Assembly: GCA_033182465.1 (NCBI GenBank)
Contig: CP137324.1
Location: 496,001 to 560,000 of the forward strand
Origin: Sanghuangporus weigelae
Taxonomy: Eukaryota; Basidiomycota; Agaricomycetes; Hymenochaetales; Hymenochaetaceae
DNA length: 64,000 nt
Reading direction: 5' to 3'
Shown here: piece after piece, positions 36,401-47,079 of the stretch
How positions within the stretch are numbered: position 1 is the stretch's first letter
Layout of the letters: each line of letters starts with the position of its first letter
Notes under the pieces: model-generated
What the model saw: the letters and a program-made list of their open reading frames with translations, nothing else
What the model was told of the DNA's origin: nothing
Databases searched by the model: none
Made by a program: the position numbers and the translations under genes

Positions 36401-37521
36401 CTGCAGGCCCGGGGACAATCCAAATCAATGTACTGCAGGTTACAACTGCCCGCCTTTTACCCTAACCCTAGATCCATTCGTTCCATTCAACTCTCGTTTT
36501 GTCGATGTAGGCGCCGGTGGACCGACCCCTTTTACTTTCACGGCTACGTCGAACGTCTCCTGGCTCATCTTGACGCCGAGCGCAGGTTCTGTGTCGCCGT
36601 CAAACCCCGAGGTTCGAGTTGAGGCGACAGTCGACTGGGGAAAAGTGAAAGGTGTGCAAGGAGCGCGGATCAACTTCAAAGCAACGACTAAGGGCCAGCA
36701 GCCCCTGAGTGTTCCGATCCTCTTTGTTGCGAATCACACTGTCGTGCCACATGGTTTCAAAGGTATGCGGAATCAAGGAGTTTCATGTCCTTGTCTAATG
36801 ACTTGAAATAAAGGCTTCGTTGAGGGCGACGGTGGCATTTCTATAGAGGCGGCCCATTCGTCACGAAATACGAGTGTAGCCAGTATAACCTGGACTGAAT
36901 TTCCAGGTTATGGGAAAACTGAATCTGGGGTGACGCCATGGCCTCGTTCTGGAAATAATTTCAACAACTTTACGGCAGGTTCAGGGCCTAGCATGTGAGT
37001 AGTTGCTAGTTTGGAGTAATGCATAATTTAACGTCTGCTAGCGAGTACGACTTCTTCAACTTCAACACGATCAATGGATCTGGCATTGTCTCTGCAAATG
37101 TTCTGGTTTCCCCAACTCTGAATAGTATGGGTCCGGATAGACCCATCAAGATCGCCGTCCAGATGGACAAACAATCACCCCAGATAGTGGCATTCATTCC
37201 GTCTTCTGCTCCTGGTACCCTGCCTGCGCAATGGGACGGAAATGACGGTTTCGTAGCGAATGCTGTTGTGAGCGTTATGACAAACTGGACCGCGTATCCT
37301 GGTGCACATACACTCAAGGTCCGGAGACAGAAACTATTCAGGGAGTCGAGAACTAATTTTCTTCTTAGCTGTGGATGGTCGAACCAGCGGTTGTCGTGCA
37401 GAAGATAGTGATTGGTTTGTTCTCTCCATATGAACTGCAGGTAACCGAGACTGATACGATCATAGACACTGGTGGCGTGCGTCCAAGCTACCTTGGGCCG
37501 CCGGAGAGCGTTCGGCTGTAA
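33450..37521 (+). CDS. Secreted GH115 xylan alpha-glucuronidase, copy 1
   Basis: Glycoside hydrolase family 115, which removes (4-O-methyl)glucuronic acid side chains from glucuronoxylan. It starts MRSISTCLLVILLGLLTLLR with a signal peptide. Many short introns split a protein of roughly 1,000 residues. Family blocks in order: HPIIIGTLGKSSLIDAVV, GADKRGAIYAMYDLSEQIGV, SPWYWWADVP, KYRGFFFNDEQPAL, LRLKGNYLWPAQW, ADWFGIVMGTSHEEPMMRSI, DITLLWSDDNWGNMVRLPIP, NRTGGAGVYYHYDY, VGDPRDYKWI and, in the C-terminal domain, FVEGDGGISIEAAH and GVRPSYLGPPESVRL-stop. All exons can be joined in frame by canonical splices. A second copy lies 2.5 kb downstream on the same strand. A 350-bp segment (33623-33972) is almost identical to that copy. 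Confidence 0.92.
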
Positions 37522-37950
37522 GACATGCATTTGTAACGTATTCTAGTATCCAAAGAACAGGCAAAGGGACGGGTAATCGTTCTGAGAATTATTCATATCT
37601 TTCCTAACGGTTCCTCGGTGGGCCTCTAACGGAAAACAGAATCAAGTAAAAGCACTTCGTGATGGAATACAAATTATGCTACAAATTTGATCAGGAATAA
37701 ATACTCTTTAATCCAGAGTTCTGCACATAAGAAATGTCCTGGATGAGCATATACAAAGATGGCCGGTACTCGACAGCTGGACTAAGACGTACAAAGGCGA
37801 CAACCATCTGCTCAGTCCGCGAGTACAATACTCTGATTCAAGCTACAAGTCGTTTCCCCAAAGGAAGATATTGCCCCTTTTGTTCTTGCCTCAGACCGTC
37901 ATGGTCCGATTCTGTCAATGGCAGTGCAATGACTCCAGGCGTACGTACGG
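37522..37950. other. Convergent gap after GH115 copy 1
   Basis: Intergenic DNA that may contain the worn 3' end of the minus-strand F-box gene (frame EQKGQYLPLGKRLVA near 37850). No clear end could be assigned. Confidence 0.35.
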
Positions 37951-39185
37951 CTAAGATGCGTCGTCGAGCGTCGGAAGTAAACGAAGCACGTTGACCAGCG
38001 TAACTTCATCAACGCTCCCAGAACGAAGTTGCAAATACGTGAGAGGCGGATCGGAGCGGAGAATGAGGTCAAAATCGTCCGCATATACCAGTCTCTTCAA
38101 CGAAGGCAGTCGCAGTCGTTCTACGACCGCCACAGAGTTCTTGAGCGCTGTGATCTCGAGACTTTCCAGATCGTGATCCTTAGCAGAGCCATCGTGCTCC
38201 CGCACAAATTCCTCCAAAATAGTCCCGAAAGTATCGTCGAGTCCAGGTTGGCATATCAAAAAACTGCAAGTTCCCCTTGCTACCCAAAAGGGATCAGGTA
38301 TACCATTAAATTTATATTCTGGTCTACTTACAAAAGGTACGTTTGGGAAAGCTTCTTTTAAACTGTCAGATAGACCCCAATTAAGAGAGCTTTTCAAACC
38401 AATTAGTTTTAAAAGACCATTTTCCGTTAACCTTCAGGAGGGCTAGACATGTGCATACTACTGGAGAGTCCGGATGTTCGTAATGAAAATCAAATGAGCA
38501 TGATGTTAGTCTGGATAGCTGGTTTGCACCAACTTTAAAAGTGAAGTATCCGCGGAGAATAACCGTATGGGTTCGCCAAGATATGCCTCTGATATTTGCC
38601 CAATATGGCCCTTTGTATCGTTCGAAAAGAAGTGTTTCCAGGTATAGCGATGTTAGAATGGGCGTGTCGGTTATATAAATTCCAGGAAATGTAGCAGGGA
38701 AATTCAAGTATCTCCATTTGAACCGCGCGTCCATCCACCTTCGCTGTTCCTTTAGTAGAGCCGATATAATGTTTTAACCAGCTTCGTAAACCTTCGCATT
38801 CTTGACATTCTGGAGATCGCAAATGAAGCCGAAATCGATGGGGGACCCGTTGTATCTTTCAATAAATGTATCAAAAGCCTTACCGGCCCATCGGAAGTTT
38901 GAGGGTATCAATGTGACGCAGAGGTGAGACCATAGGTCCCCAAGGGATCCGGAAAGACTTTCCCAATGACGACTGAATTGGGAGAGACGGACGGGCAGAT
39001 AGAAAGATTCCATGCAAAGATCTTCTTCCAGTGCGTCCAGGGATGGCACGTCGCGGCCATTTGCAGCGACAACTAGCTAGCGTCATGAGGAGTATCTTCT
39101 GAAAGATTTCAACAGGTATGTTGTCTATCTGTGCCGGAGCAGGAACCGTATGATTGGGACCAGATGAACATGCTGGACTGGACAT
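37951..39185 (-). pseudogene. Decayed F-box/LRR-like gene between the GH115 copies
   Basis: Probable start MSSPACSSGPNHTVPAPAQ at 39185, followed by the F-box core IDNIPVEIFQKILLMTL. The frame is lost at 39073-39080 where CTAG occurs twice in a row; the other frame then continues VPSLDALEEDLCMESFYLPV. It continues WESLSGSLGDLWSHLCVTLI, a typical post-F-box block, to an in-frame TAA at 38774-38776. The same frame resumes NIISALLKEQRRW and FPGIYITDTPILTSLYLETL. Another shift near 38400 leads to LNWGLSDSLKEAFPNVPFV and LRLPSLKRLVYADDFDLILR, to about 37951. These breaks are not explained by usual introns. F-box proteins are SCF ubiquitin-ligase adaptors; this one is most likely non-functional. 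Confidence 0.7.
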
Positions 39186-40030
39186 GATGGGTCGAAGACT
39201 GTGCAACGAATTATAATAATTGCGATTGTCGGTCTTAGACAAAACAGCAGAAGAAATGAAAGAAACAGAGAGATGTATCGAAGATGGACGTTATTAATAC
39301 TATACTCCTGAATTCGTGTCAGAAACGAAGGTAAGTTATGAATTATGAAGTTAAGGCCGTGCTGCCAATGTTTAAGATGTTACGTAATGGATTTCCAGAT
39401 TCTTCCAATTTAGGAAGACTTGGGACCGATGTGCGGGTGACAGACATGATATTGTCAAGCACAGGGCAATTAGCATATAGTTTTATAGATAACTTACCAC
39501 TTTGTAAGCTAGCATGTTTAAAATCCGCCTTTAAAAAGTTCGCCTTTGTGGAGAGAAAGATGGATACGATACTCTAATGAGATAGCCTGCGTCGATCATA
39601 CTGCCAAGTCGGGCTAGGAATTACCCGTAGTAAGTGATCGCCGTTTTTCTTCGATTTCCGAGTCCGTTTCGATTTCAGCGTTCCTTTCTTAGGAGGATCA
39701 CTCTACATTCATGACCAGATATCATGTAAGGCTCAGAGTCGGATGACCTGACCTTCACTGTCTATTTCTGCCTCCGGCACGGTGGAAATTCTTGAACTTC
39801 GTCGCCGTCTTCGCGGTGAGCTTTCTTCCATCGAGTATCTGCTGACCACTGGCGGCACCGCTGTAGCTCCGCGAAGTGCAGATGAGGTGTTTCGCGAATC
39901 AAAAGAGAGGCCGTGATCCAAGAGATGTTCGTCGACAGATCGGAATCCATCCTTGCGTAGTGGCAGAAAGATGCCTTTATAGCACGTAAATCCCTCTGTA
40001 TGTTATTGACATGCCTTCAAATTCTCCACA
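39186..40030. other. AT-rich gap and upstream region of GH115 copy 2
   Basis: Holds an orphan coding-like fragment on the minus strand (about 39600-39970, listed separately) and the promoter of GH115 copy 2. The part from 39240 to 39600 is AT-rich with no recognised gene. Confidence 0.4.
39600..39970 (-). pseudogene. Orphan exon fragment of a basic protein
   Basis: On the minus strand an open frame with no ATG of its own reads FLPLRKDGFRSVDEHL and then SFDSRNTSSALRGATAVPP. A Ser/Arg-rich tract RRRRRSSRISTVPEAEIDSE follows. After a possible intron near 39717-39765 it could join SDPPKKGTLKSKRTRKSKK. The donor is weak. The composition looks like a nuclear basic protein, but no domain is recognised and no start exon exists before GH115 copy 2 begins. 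I read it as the remains of a truncated gene; it could also be a small real gene with an unseen start. Confidence 0.3.
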
Positions 40031-43000
40031 ATGGATGGTCTGAAGTTCGTTGCGCTCTTCTGTTTCTTTTGCCTTGTTAATTCTATCGGTCAAGAGACCT
40101 GTGTATCTTTCCATGACTCACCATCCTCATTCTCTGTCGTAAACGGCGACTCAGTTTCTGCCCTTTTTCAATCTGAGGATGAGTGGCCCGGAGTTCAACG
40201 AGCTGCTGCAGACTTCGCCTCCGACATTGAAAAGGTCACCGGAAGGTCACCAAAGTTGTCTAATGTCACGACGTCTGTGAAGACCTCCGTCCACCCGATA
40301 ATCATCGGTACTCTCGGAAAATCGTCCTTGGTAGACGCGGTAGTGTACCATACACGCCTGGACGTCTCTTCCATCTCAGGGAAATGGGAGTCTTTCATGA
40401 CAAGAATAGTTAATAACCCTCTTCCCGGCATATCAAAAGCATATCTTATTATCGGAGCTGACAAGCGTGGGACTATCTATGCCATGTACGACCTCTCAGA
40501 ACAGATTGGTGTCTCTCCGTGGTATTGGTGAGTATTAGCTGATTTTTGCGTCGTGGATATTAGAACTGAAGTATGAACGAACTGCAAGGTGGGCAGATGT
40601 CCCAACAACGAAAGAGGCTCAGATATATTTCTCTGCGACTGGATGTTCACACGGATCGCCTACCGTGAAATATAGAGCTATATTCTTCAACGATGAGCAG
40701 CCGGCTCTTCAGAACTGGGCAATGGAAAAATTTACCAACGGCACGGGAGCCACTCTTACTGACTCGCCATTTAATCACTTCTTTTACGCTAAGGTGTAAG
40801 CACTCGTCCCAATCAGGATATCAATTCGAGTAACAATGTATCAGTTTTGAGCTCATACTACGGCTCAAAGGGAACTTCTTATGGCCGGGTAAGTCATATG
40901 TAATATACAATGTCTACAATCCTGCGTATACTGATATCTTATACCCATGAAAGCGATATGGAGCAGGTTTGCTGCTCAACAGGGACTTCTAGGTACTTTT
41001 ACTGATACTTGCTTGAAGTGCTTTTGCTGTGGACGACCCTCAGAATCAAGCGCTTGCGGATTGGTTTGGGATCGTTATGGGCACAAGGTGAACAATCTGC
41101 GTCAAATATTGGATACATCTAGGTAACATCCACCCTAGTCACGAAGAGCCCATGATGCGGTCTATTCCGGTTGAATGGGACCTTTTCGGCGTTGGACCGT
41201 GGAATTACAGCATCAATTCGGAGTTCATCTATAACTTTTGGGTGAATGGAACCGAACGTGCTAAGCCATATGAAAACATATTCACTATGGGCATGCGAGG
41301 AGATGGCGACTGTACGTTCTTTTCTACGTCTCTTGTCCTACATTCACTCATTCTGACCCAGTGCCGTTGTCCGAGACGACAAACATCGGCTTACTCGAAA
41401 AAATAGTCACGGACCAGCGTCAGATTCTTATAAGCGTTTTCAATGAATCAGATGTTACCAACCTTCCACAGGTTTGGGCACTATGTAAGCCATAAGTCTA
41501 TTTGGAACGCATACTTTCTTACTTCCATCTTATAAGATAAGGAAGTCATTGGCTACTATGAGGATGGCATGAGGGTTCCGGATGATATCACTTTACTCTG
41601 GAGCGATGATAAGTGCGGCCAGCGTTCGTTCGGAAACCAAAGACTTCTGACTGTTCCCCCCTTTTCCGATCATCTCTGAAGCTGGGGTAATATGGTCCGT
41701 CTTCCAATCCCAGACGAGTTTAATCGGACGGGAGGAGCGGGTGTCTATTACCACGTGCGTTACTCATGCATGTGTGGATGAACAGAAGTAACTAACAGTA
41801 ATACTTCAGTATGACTATGTATGTGCCCGACTCGTATTCGTTTATCTCCAGTGACTAATGCTATTTAGGTGGGAGATCCGAGAGACTACAAGTGGATAAC
41901 GGTGAGTACTTCTTTTCTCAGACTCAATGAAATGTCTGACAGCGAAATACAAGAGCACGCAAATGTCAAAGGTCAGATCTTGCCTTTACTGCGGAACGAC
42001 TCTCATGCTGTCGCTTGGTAGACATTTGATCAGTTATCGCAAGCGGTCGAGCGCCAAGCGACTCGTATATGGGTCGTAAACGTTGGAGACCTAAAGCCAT
42101 ACGAGCTCAATATTGAATTCTTTTTCAGCTATGCCTGGAACGCTTCGTATTGGTCGTACAATAACTTTAATTCATTCATTTCATCCTGGGCACAACGCGA
42201 GTTCGATGTACCGATATCCACCGCAAATGAAATAAAGACAATCATCACAAACTTGACGCGATGGAATAATCGACGGAAACCGGAGCTGCTCAACGGAACA
42301 ACGTTCAGTTTGACGGACTATAGAGAGTATGTTATCCATGCCTTCTCGTGTTGGAACTGGTTTCCTTATGAGTTTGATAGAGCGGAGAATGTCATCACAG
42401 CTTGGGATACACTTCTAAATGCTTCGACAAAAATCTATAACGATCTTTCCCCGGAGTTCCAACCGGCCTTCTTCGAGATGATTCAACATCCAATCTTGGC
42501 GAGCTCTACTCTGTCAAAGATGTGGATCGCTCAAGGACTGAACAATTTGCACGCATCACAAGCTCGCCTGAGCACAAATAATTTTGCGGATGAAGTTGAA
42601 AGGCTGTTCGAAAGGGATTATGATATCGAGTTGGAGTATCATCATCTTCTCAATGGAAAGTGGGACCAGTAAGTCACAGATCCAGTGTATGCACTCGACC
42701 AATACCTGACGACTTATGTAGTATGATGGATCAAACCCATGTTCAGTATTTCTATCGCAGGCAGCCGATGGCCGATACGTAAGTCTGAAAATCAATCTCA
42801 GGCACTTACACTCACGTGGGATTATTTGTTCATTAGGATGCCACCCGTATCTCGAATGCGAACGAGGAAGCAAGCAATACCTGGTCCGATGAGGGTTTCG
42901 CCTGAAGGTACAGGGCAGGCTTGGTATGCAGCCTTTCGTGCGGCCGACTCATACTGACTGCTTCAAAATTTTTAGGCCTGGACCGAATCTCGTTTCATGT

Positions 43001-44112
43001 AGTATGAGCGACACATGCCCGGAGGCTGTCATCTCCCTCGATACCTACGTTCCTCTGAATTCTCGTTACATTGATATTGGAGCCGGTGGTCCCTTTCCCT
43101 TCACCTTCACTGCGAGTTCAAACGCATCTTGGTTAACATTAGCTCCAAGCGAAGGATATGTATCGTCATCGAATCCAGAAGTGCGCGTCGAGGCGACTGT
43201 CGATTGGGACCAAGTTGTTGGATCAGAGATAGCTCAGATCAATTTTAATGCTACTTCAGAAGGCCAAATGCCAATGAGTGTTCCAGTTTTCCTCGTGGCC
43301 GAGCGTACAGTAGCACCAGAAGGGTTCAAAGGTAAACTAGCATTTTGTACACAATTATGGTGACTCGGCCGTTGAATTACGGCATAAGGTTTCGTCGAAG
43401 GTGACGGAGGAATATCCATCGAGGCTGCTCATGCTTCTCGAAACACGAGCGTTGCAAACGTCACCTGGATAGAGCTTCTTGGCTATGGCAAGACCCTCTC
43501 TGGAATCACGCCCTGGCCACGATCAGGAAACAATTTCGGTAATTTTTCTGCGGGCTCCGGACCCAGTGTGTGAGTGACTCTTGCCTTCAATAAAGCTGTC
43601 GTGGTTGATGCTAAATATACGAGATCGTAGTGAATATGATTTCTACAATTTCAACACGATAAATGGGACTGGTAATGTGTCAATAATCGTGTTAGTATCG
43701 CCCACCTTGAACAGCATGGGACCAGACAGGCCCATATCGTTTGGAGTTCAAATGGACAATCAAGATCCTCAGACAAAAGCATTTATTCCTCTGTCAGCTC
43801 CGGGTACACTTCCAGACGAGTGGGACGGTACGGATGGCTTCGTAGCCAATGCTATAGTTCCAGTCATTACGGCCTGGTCTGCACCGCCTGGAGCACATAC
43901 ACTTAAGGTCTGTGAGGACCGAGAGTTTGTGGTTTCGAGAAAGGCTGAATATATTTTCAGTTGTGGATGGTAGAACCAGCGGTCGTCGTGCAAAAGATAA
44001 TCATCGGTAAATTGCCTTCACTTAGCAAGACGAGCTTCACTGACAGAGGCTCGTAGATACCGGCGGAGTGCGCCCGAGTTATCTCGGACCGCCGGAAAGT
44101 GTCCGCTTGTGA
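40031..44112 (+). CDS. Secreted GH115 xylan alpha-glucuronidase, copy 2
   Basis: Paralogue of the gene at 33450 with the same exon order. The signal peptide MDGLKFVALFCFFCLVNS differs from copy 1; similarity starts at IGQETC. Family blocks: HPIIIGTLGKSSLVDAVV, GADKRGTIYAMYDLSEQIGV, SPWYWWADVP, ADWFGIVMGTSHEEPMMRSI, DITLLWSDDNWGNMVRLPIP, NRTGGAGVYYHYDY, VGDPRDYKWI, LTRWNNRRKPELLNGTTFSL, FVEGDGGISIEAAHASRN and GVRPSYLGPPESVRL-stop. All introns can be removed with canonical sites, so the gene looks functional. Bases 40186-40535 match copy 1 at about 94.5%, clearly higher than the rest. Two secreted debranching enzymes would help strip glucuronoxylan during plant-wall decay. Confidence 0.92.
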
Positions 44113-44211
44113 AAGAAGATTATAATTTTCAAACTCATTGCACCAGAAGCCTTATTGAGAAAGATGATATCGATACAAAATGGAACAAATGAATTCGAAT
44201 CCAATAGCTCG

Positions 44212-44893
44212 TTATGCCTGAGAAGCAGCATTTCCTAGTTTCTCAAGCTCTGAGTACACTGCGGACCAGTCCCGACAATTGCTATGTGTAACGAATGGCT
44301 GAACCGATTTGGGGCCATACTCGCTCCGGACCTGCTCCAGCTGAATATCTGAACGACACTGGATCGTCTGCCTAAGATAGTCCAGGCAGTAGTGTGCCTC
44401 CGGCGAAGCTGGCGTAACCCTATCAGCCTTCCTCTGCAAGACATTCTGGCGAACCGTATCTAGGCAATCGAGCGCGTGAAACATCGCGAGACGATATCGG
44501 CGCTTGTTCGATCCTTCTCCAAGTGTGATGTAGCCGTCTCCCGGAGGCCGGATAGCACGCCATTGCTCTGCGCCTTCGACAGTATCGAGCTGGAAGTTGA
44601 CTGAATCTTCGACTGTAAGGGCGGCTTGTTTGAGATCTATGTCCCATTCACGTGGTCGATTGCTATCGGCTTGAATTTTGAAATAATTTATTTTATGTAA
44701 AGAAAGATAAACACCGAAGCGTAGCCCCTTACTTACCATCAACCCAGTCTTTCTGAAATACCTTTGTGTCCACAGGCACTACAGGTGGTGAAGGTATGAA
44801 AACCGGTAAAAAGATATTCACCACTGTAAGAAGCGCGAGTATCTTGACTGCCAGCCGCGGATGAAACGTATCAGGCTGACTTGAAGAGTTCAT
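44212..44893 (-). CDS. UstYa-like (DUF3328) protein, variant motifs
   Basis: Starts MNSSSQPDTFHPRLAVKILA with one hydrophobic anchor (LALLTVVNIFLPVFIPS). Exon 2 begins DSNRPREWDIDLKQAALTVE. The DUF3328 core is present: ITLGEGSNKRRYRLAMFHAL, then DCLDTVR, AHYCLDYLRQTIQC and HSNCRDWSAVYSELEKLG. In UstYa-type oxidases two HxxHC motifs bind the metal. Here the first reads HALDC (second His replaced by Asp) and the second region reads AHYC, so neither is canonical. Members modify peptides in fungal RiPP pathways such as ustiloxin, but many have no known role. It may be inactive or adapted. It is divergent from the intact relative at 45114, sharing 220 bp. Confidence 0.82.
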
Positions 44894-45113
44894 GATAGTC
44901 GGGATGAGAGGTCGGTGAGTCGGAGCACACGGATAAATATTCGAGGGAAAGGAAATTTCTGCATGGGAAGTTCTGAAACTGAAAATTCCCTCCAATTGTC
45001 CAACCAACTCTGGTAACTATCATCAATTCTCGCAGTGAAGCTGTGACACCGAGCCTCGAGGTCTGTGAACATTGTTTACTTATGGAACAATCCAATCTTC
45101 CCACTCAACAGTC

Positions 45114-45782
45114 ATGAAGGACAGACTACTGCCAACAATCGCAGCTCTCCTCGTCCTCTCGTTCATCAATTTCATCATTATAGTGAAAAGATTTGGCGAG
45201 TTCAACTCTCTACGAACGATAAAGACATATAGTAAGCCTCTGTTTTACCTCAGGTGCTGTACCGTAGCTAAGATGGGCATAGATTACGTTGGGAACGATT
45301 TTCCCGAACTTCTGCCTCTAGACCGTCCTCTACCGCTGCTCGAATATGTCTTTACAAACAACACAGCAGACTTCCCAATACATGGTCCGCAGGCAAGCGC
45401 GGCATGGAGCAACGTCTACCCAAACGGCTTCGGTTTCGTCCGCCTGGGACCAGAACGACGCATCCTTTGTGTGTCAATGTTCCACCAGCTTCACTGCATC
45501 GAGAAGATGAGGCGTGCCCTTGACAGTCCAGATGATCCTGTCGCAACGATCCCGCACTTGCAGCATTGCATGAATTACATTCGCCAGATGGTCATGTGCG
45601 GAGCCGATTTGACACTTGAACCCGATGAATTTGATGAAACGAACAATAGAAGCGGGGCATCGGGCGTGGGTGTTGCGCACAGGTGCCGGGATTGGTCGGT
45701 GGTGTATGACACGGTGAACGAGAACCTTGCACGATGGACAGAGTATTGGGAGACGGTGAAGGATAGCACGCTTGTAGACTGA
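45114..45782 (+). CDS. UstYa-like (DUF3328) protein with intact HxxHC motifs
   Basis: Starts MKDRLLPTIAALLVLSFINF, a membrane anchor or signal. The core reads GIDYVGNDFPELLPLDRPLP, GFGFVRLGPERRILCVSMFH and both metal-binding motifs HQLHC and HLQHC (MFHQLHCIEKMRR; HLQHCMNYIRQMVMCGADLT). The end is HRCRDWSVVYDTVNENL. A possible 36-nt intron (from GTAAGC at about 45231) is in phase either way, so the stretch KPLFYLRCCTVAK may or may not be in the protein. UstYa relatives catalyse oxidative steps on peptides or small molecules. The neighbour at 44212 is a divergent relative. No precursor peptide or P450 gene is visible beside them. Confidence 0.85.
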   Translation: MKDRLLPTIAALLVLSFINFIIIVKRFGEFNSLRTIKTYSKPLFYLRCCTVAKMGIDYVGNDFPELLPLDRPLPLLEYVFTNNTADFPIHGPQASAAWSNVYPNGFGFVRLGPERRILCVSMFHQLHCIEKMRRALDSPDDPVATIPHLQHCMNYIRQMVMCGADLTLEPDEFDETNNRSGASGVGVAHRCRDWSVVYDTVNENLARWTEYWETVKDSTLVD

Positions 45783-45926
45783 CAGCGGAGAACAACACGA
45801 GGCAAATTTGCATTCTCTAGTCGGACAGGACTGATGGGCAAAGACAAAAGCTAGAAGCCGCACGAGGTGAATTGCAGATCGGTCATATGGAAGGAGATTG
45901 TTGAATGTAAATGCCTATACCGAGAG

Positions 45927-46931
45927 TCAGATGAGTATAGAAGAGCATACGCAGACGTGCTGACCGAAACGAGGTTGGAAGTAGTAGTCCTGCCAAAGTT
46001 CGATGTAGCAGCCCACACCGGTGCAGAGAAGCTCAATCGTCTGCAGGCTGCCGGAAGGGCCGCACCAGAATTCATTTGATGCACGAGTGGAATTCTCAGC
46101 AACACTTAGCGTGGTGATAAGCTCTTTACGGGGCGGTTTTGTTTTCCAGGAGAGTGTCCGTTCGTCTAGCTCTTGATCTGCCGATGTCAGTTTCCACACT
46201 TCAATGCGAGATGTGTCGCCGGCAAGGTGTAATGTTTGATTGTGCGACTGCAAAAGTTCCCAGCTGGGTATTGATGAAACGACCCTGCAGCGTTCCATGC
46301 CATAGTCGTGAACTCGGAATTGAGCAACCATCGTAATCTGAGGCCTTGTTAGTGGATGTTACCTCCAACGAAAATGTGTACATACGTGATCAGTCAAGAG
46401 AATGCGATGGTCTCCTGGCGAGACTCTTCCGTTGAAAGTAAACCTTGCATGACCATCCGAAGGAAAGACATAGTGAGGATGTACGTGATCGACGGGCTGA
46501 AAGAACGGCGGGAAGACATCCAACGTCTTGGGAAGAGCCGAGTGCTGCAGCTCAGATGGAAGTTTGTCCAAACCGATGTAGGTACTGGGGCGCTCAAGGA
46601 GACCAGGGTCTGGTCGCCCGTTTTGCCCATCATTATGTACGATAAGTCCTCCCAGCATGTGGTGCAATTCCCATTGCGTCCGGGCATTGAGGACAAGAAA
46701 GCCCAAGGAGGCCACAGAGCAGAACAACGAGACGCCAACAGTGACGAAGAGCAACCAACTCAACGTAGGAGATTCGCTGGGAATCGCGGAGTTGTAGCCT
46801 ATTCCACAAAGTCAGAGTTACTACATGCAGGGTCGACAGGGTTGCTCACGTTCGTCGTGCGGCACAGCGCTGAGTGGTGCCTCTTCATTATCGTCGACTG
46901 CGAGCGGCGTATACTCCACGTCGTTCTTCAT
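45927..46931 (-). CDS. Single-pass membrane protein, unknown function
   Basis: Starts MKNDVEYTPLAVDDNEEAPL at 46931. After a first intron an exon gives SESPTLSWLLFVTVGVSLFC and the remainder of a transmembrane helix. The extracytoplasmic part contains RPSTYIGLDKLPSELQHSAL, FPPFFQPVDHVHPHYVFPSD and GRVSPGDHRILLTDH, spliced to ITMVAQFRVHDYGMERCRVV. Similar type II membrane proteins with a DYGME-C motif are common in agaricomycetes, but I know no function. It ends at 45927 after HVCVCSSILI-stop. The start is only 148 bp from ASA1, which is divergent. Confidence 0.65.
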
Positions 46932-47079
46932 CGTCGCGGAGGGCAGAGAAGTTTCGCATGGTGACTATCGGTATAATTGTATTCGTCGACATCGTGGTGG
47001 GAATGAACCGCGCCTTCCATTTCCAGCTGTGATCCCGACTCGCGTCGATTGACAGCTGCCTTCAACGTCACCGTCGACG

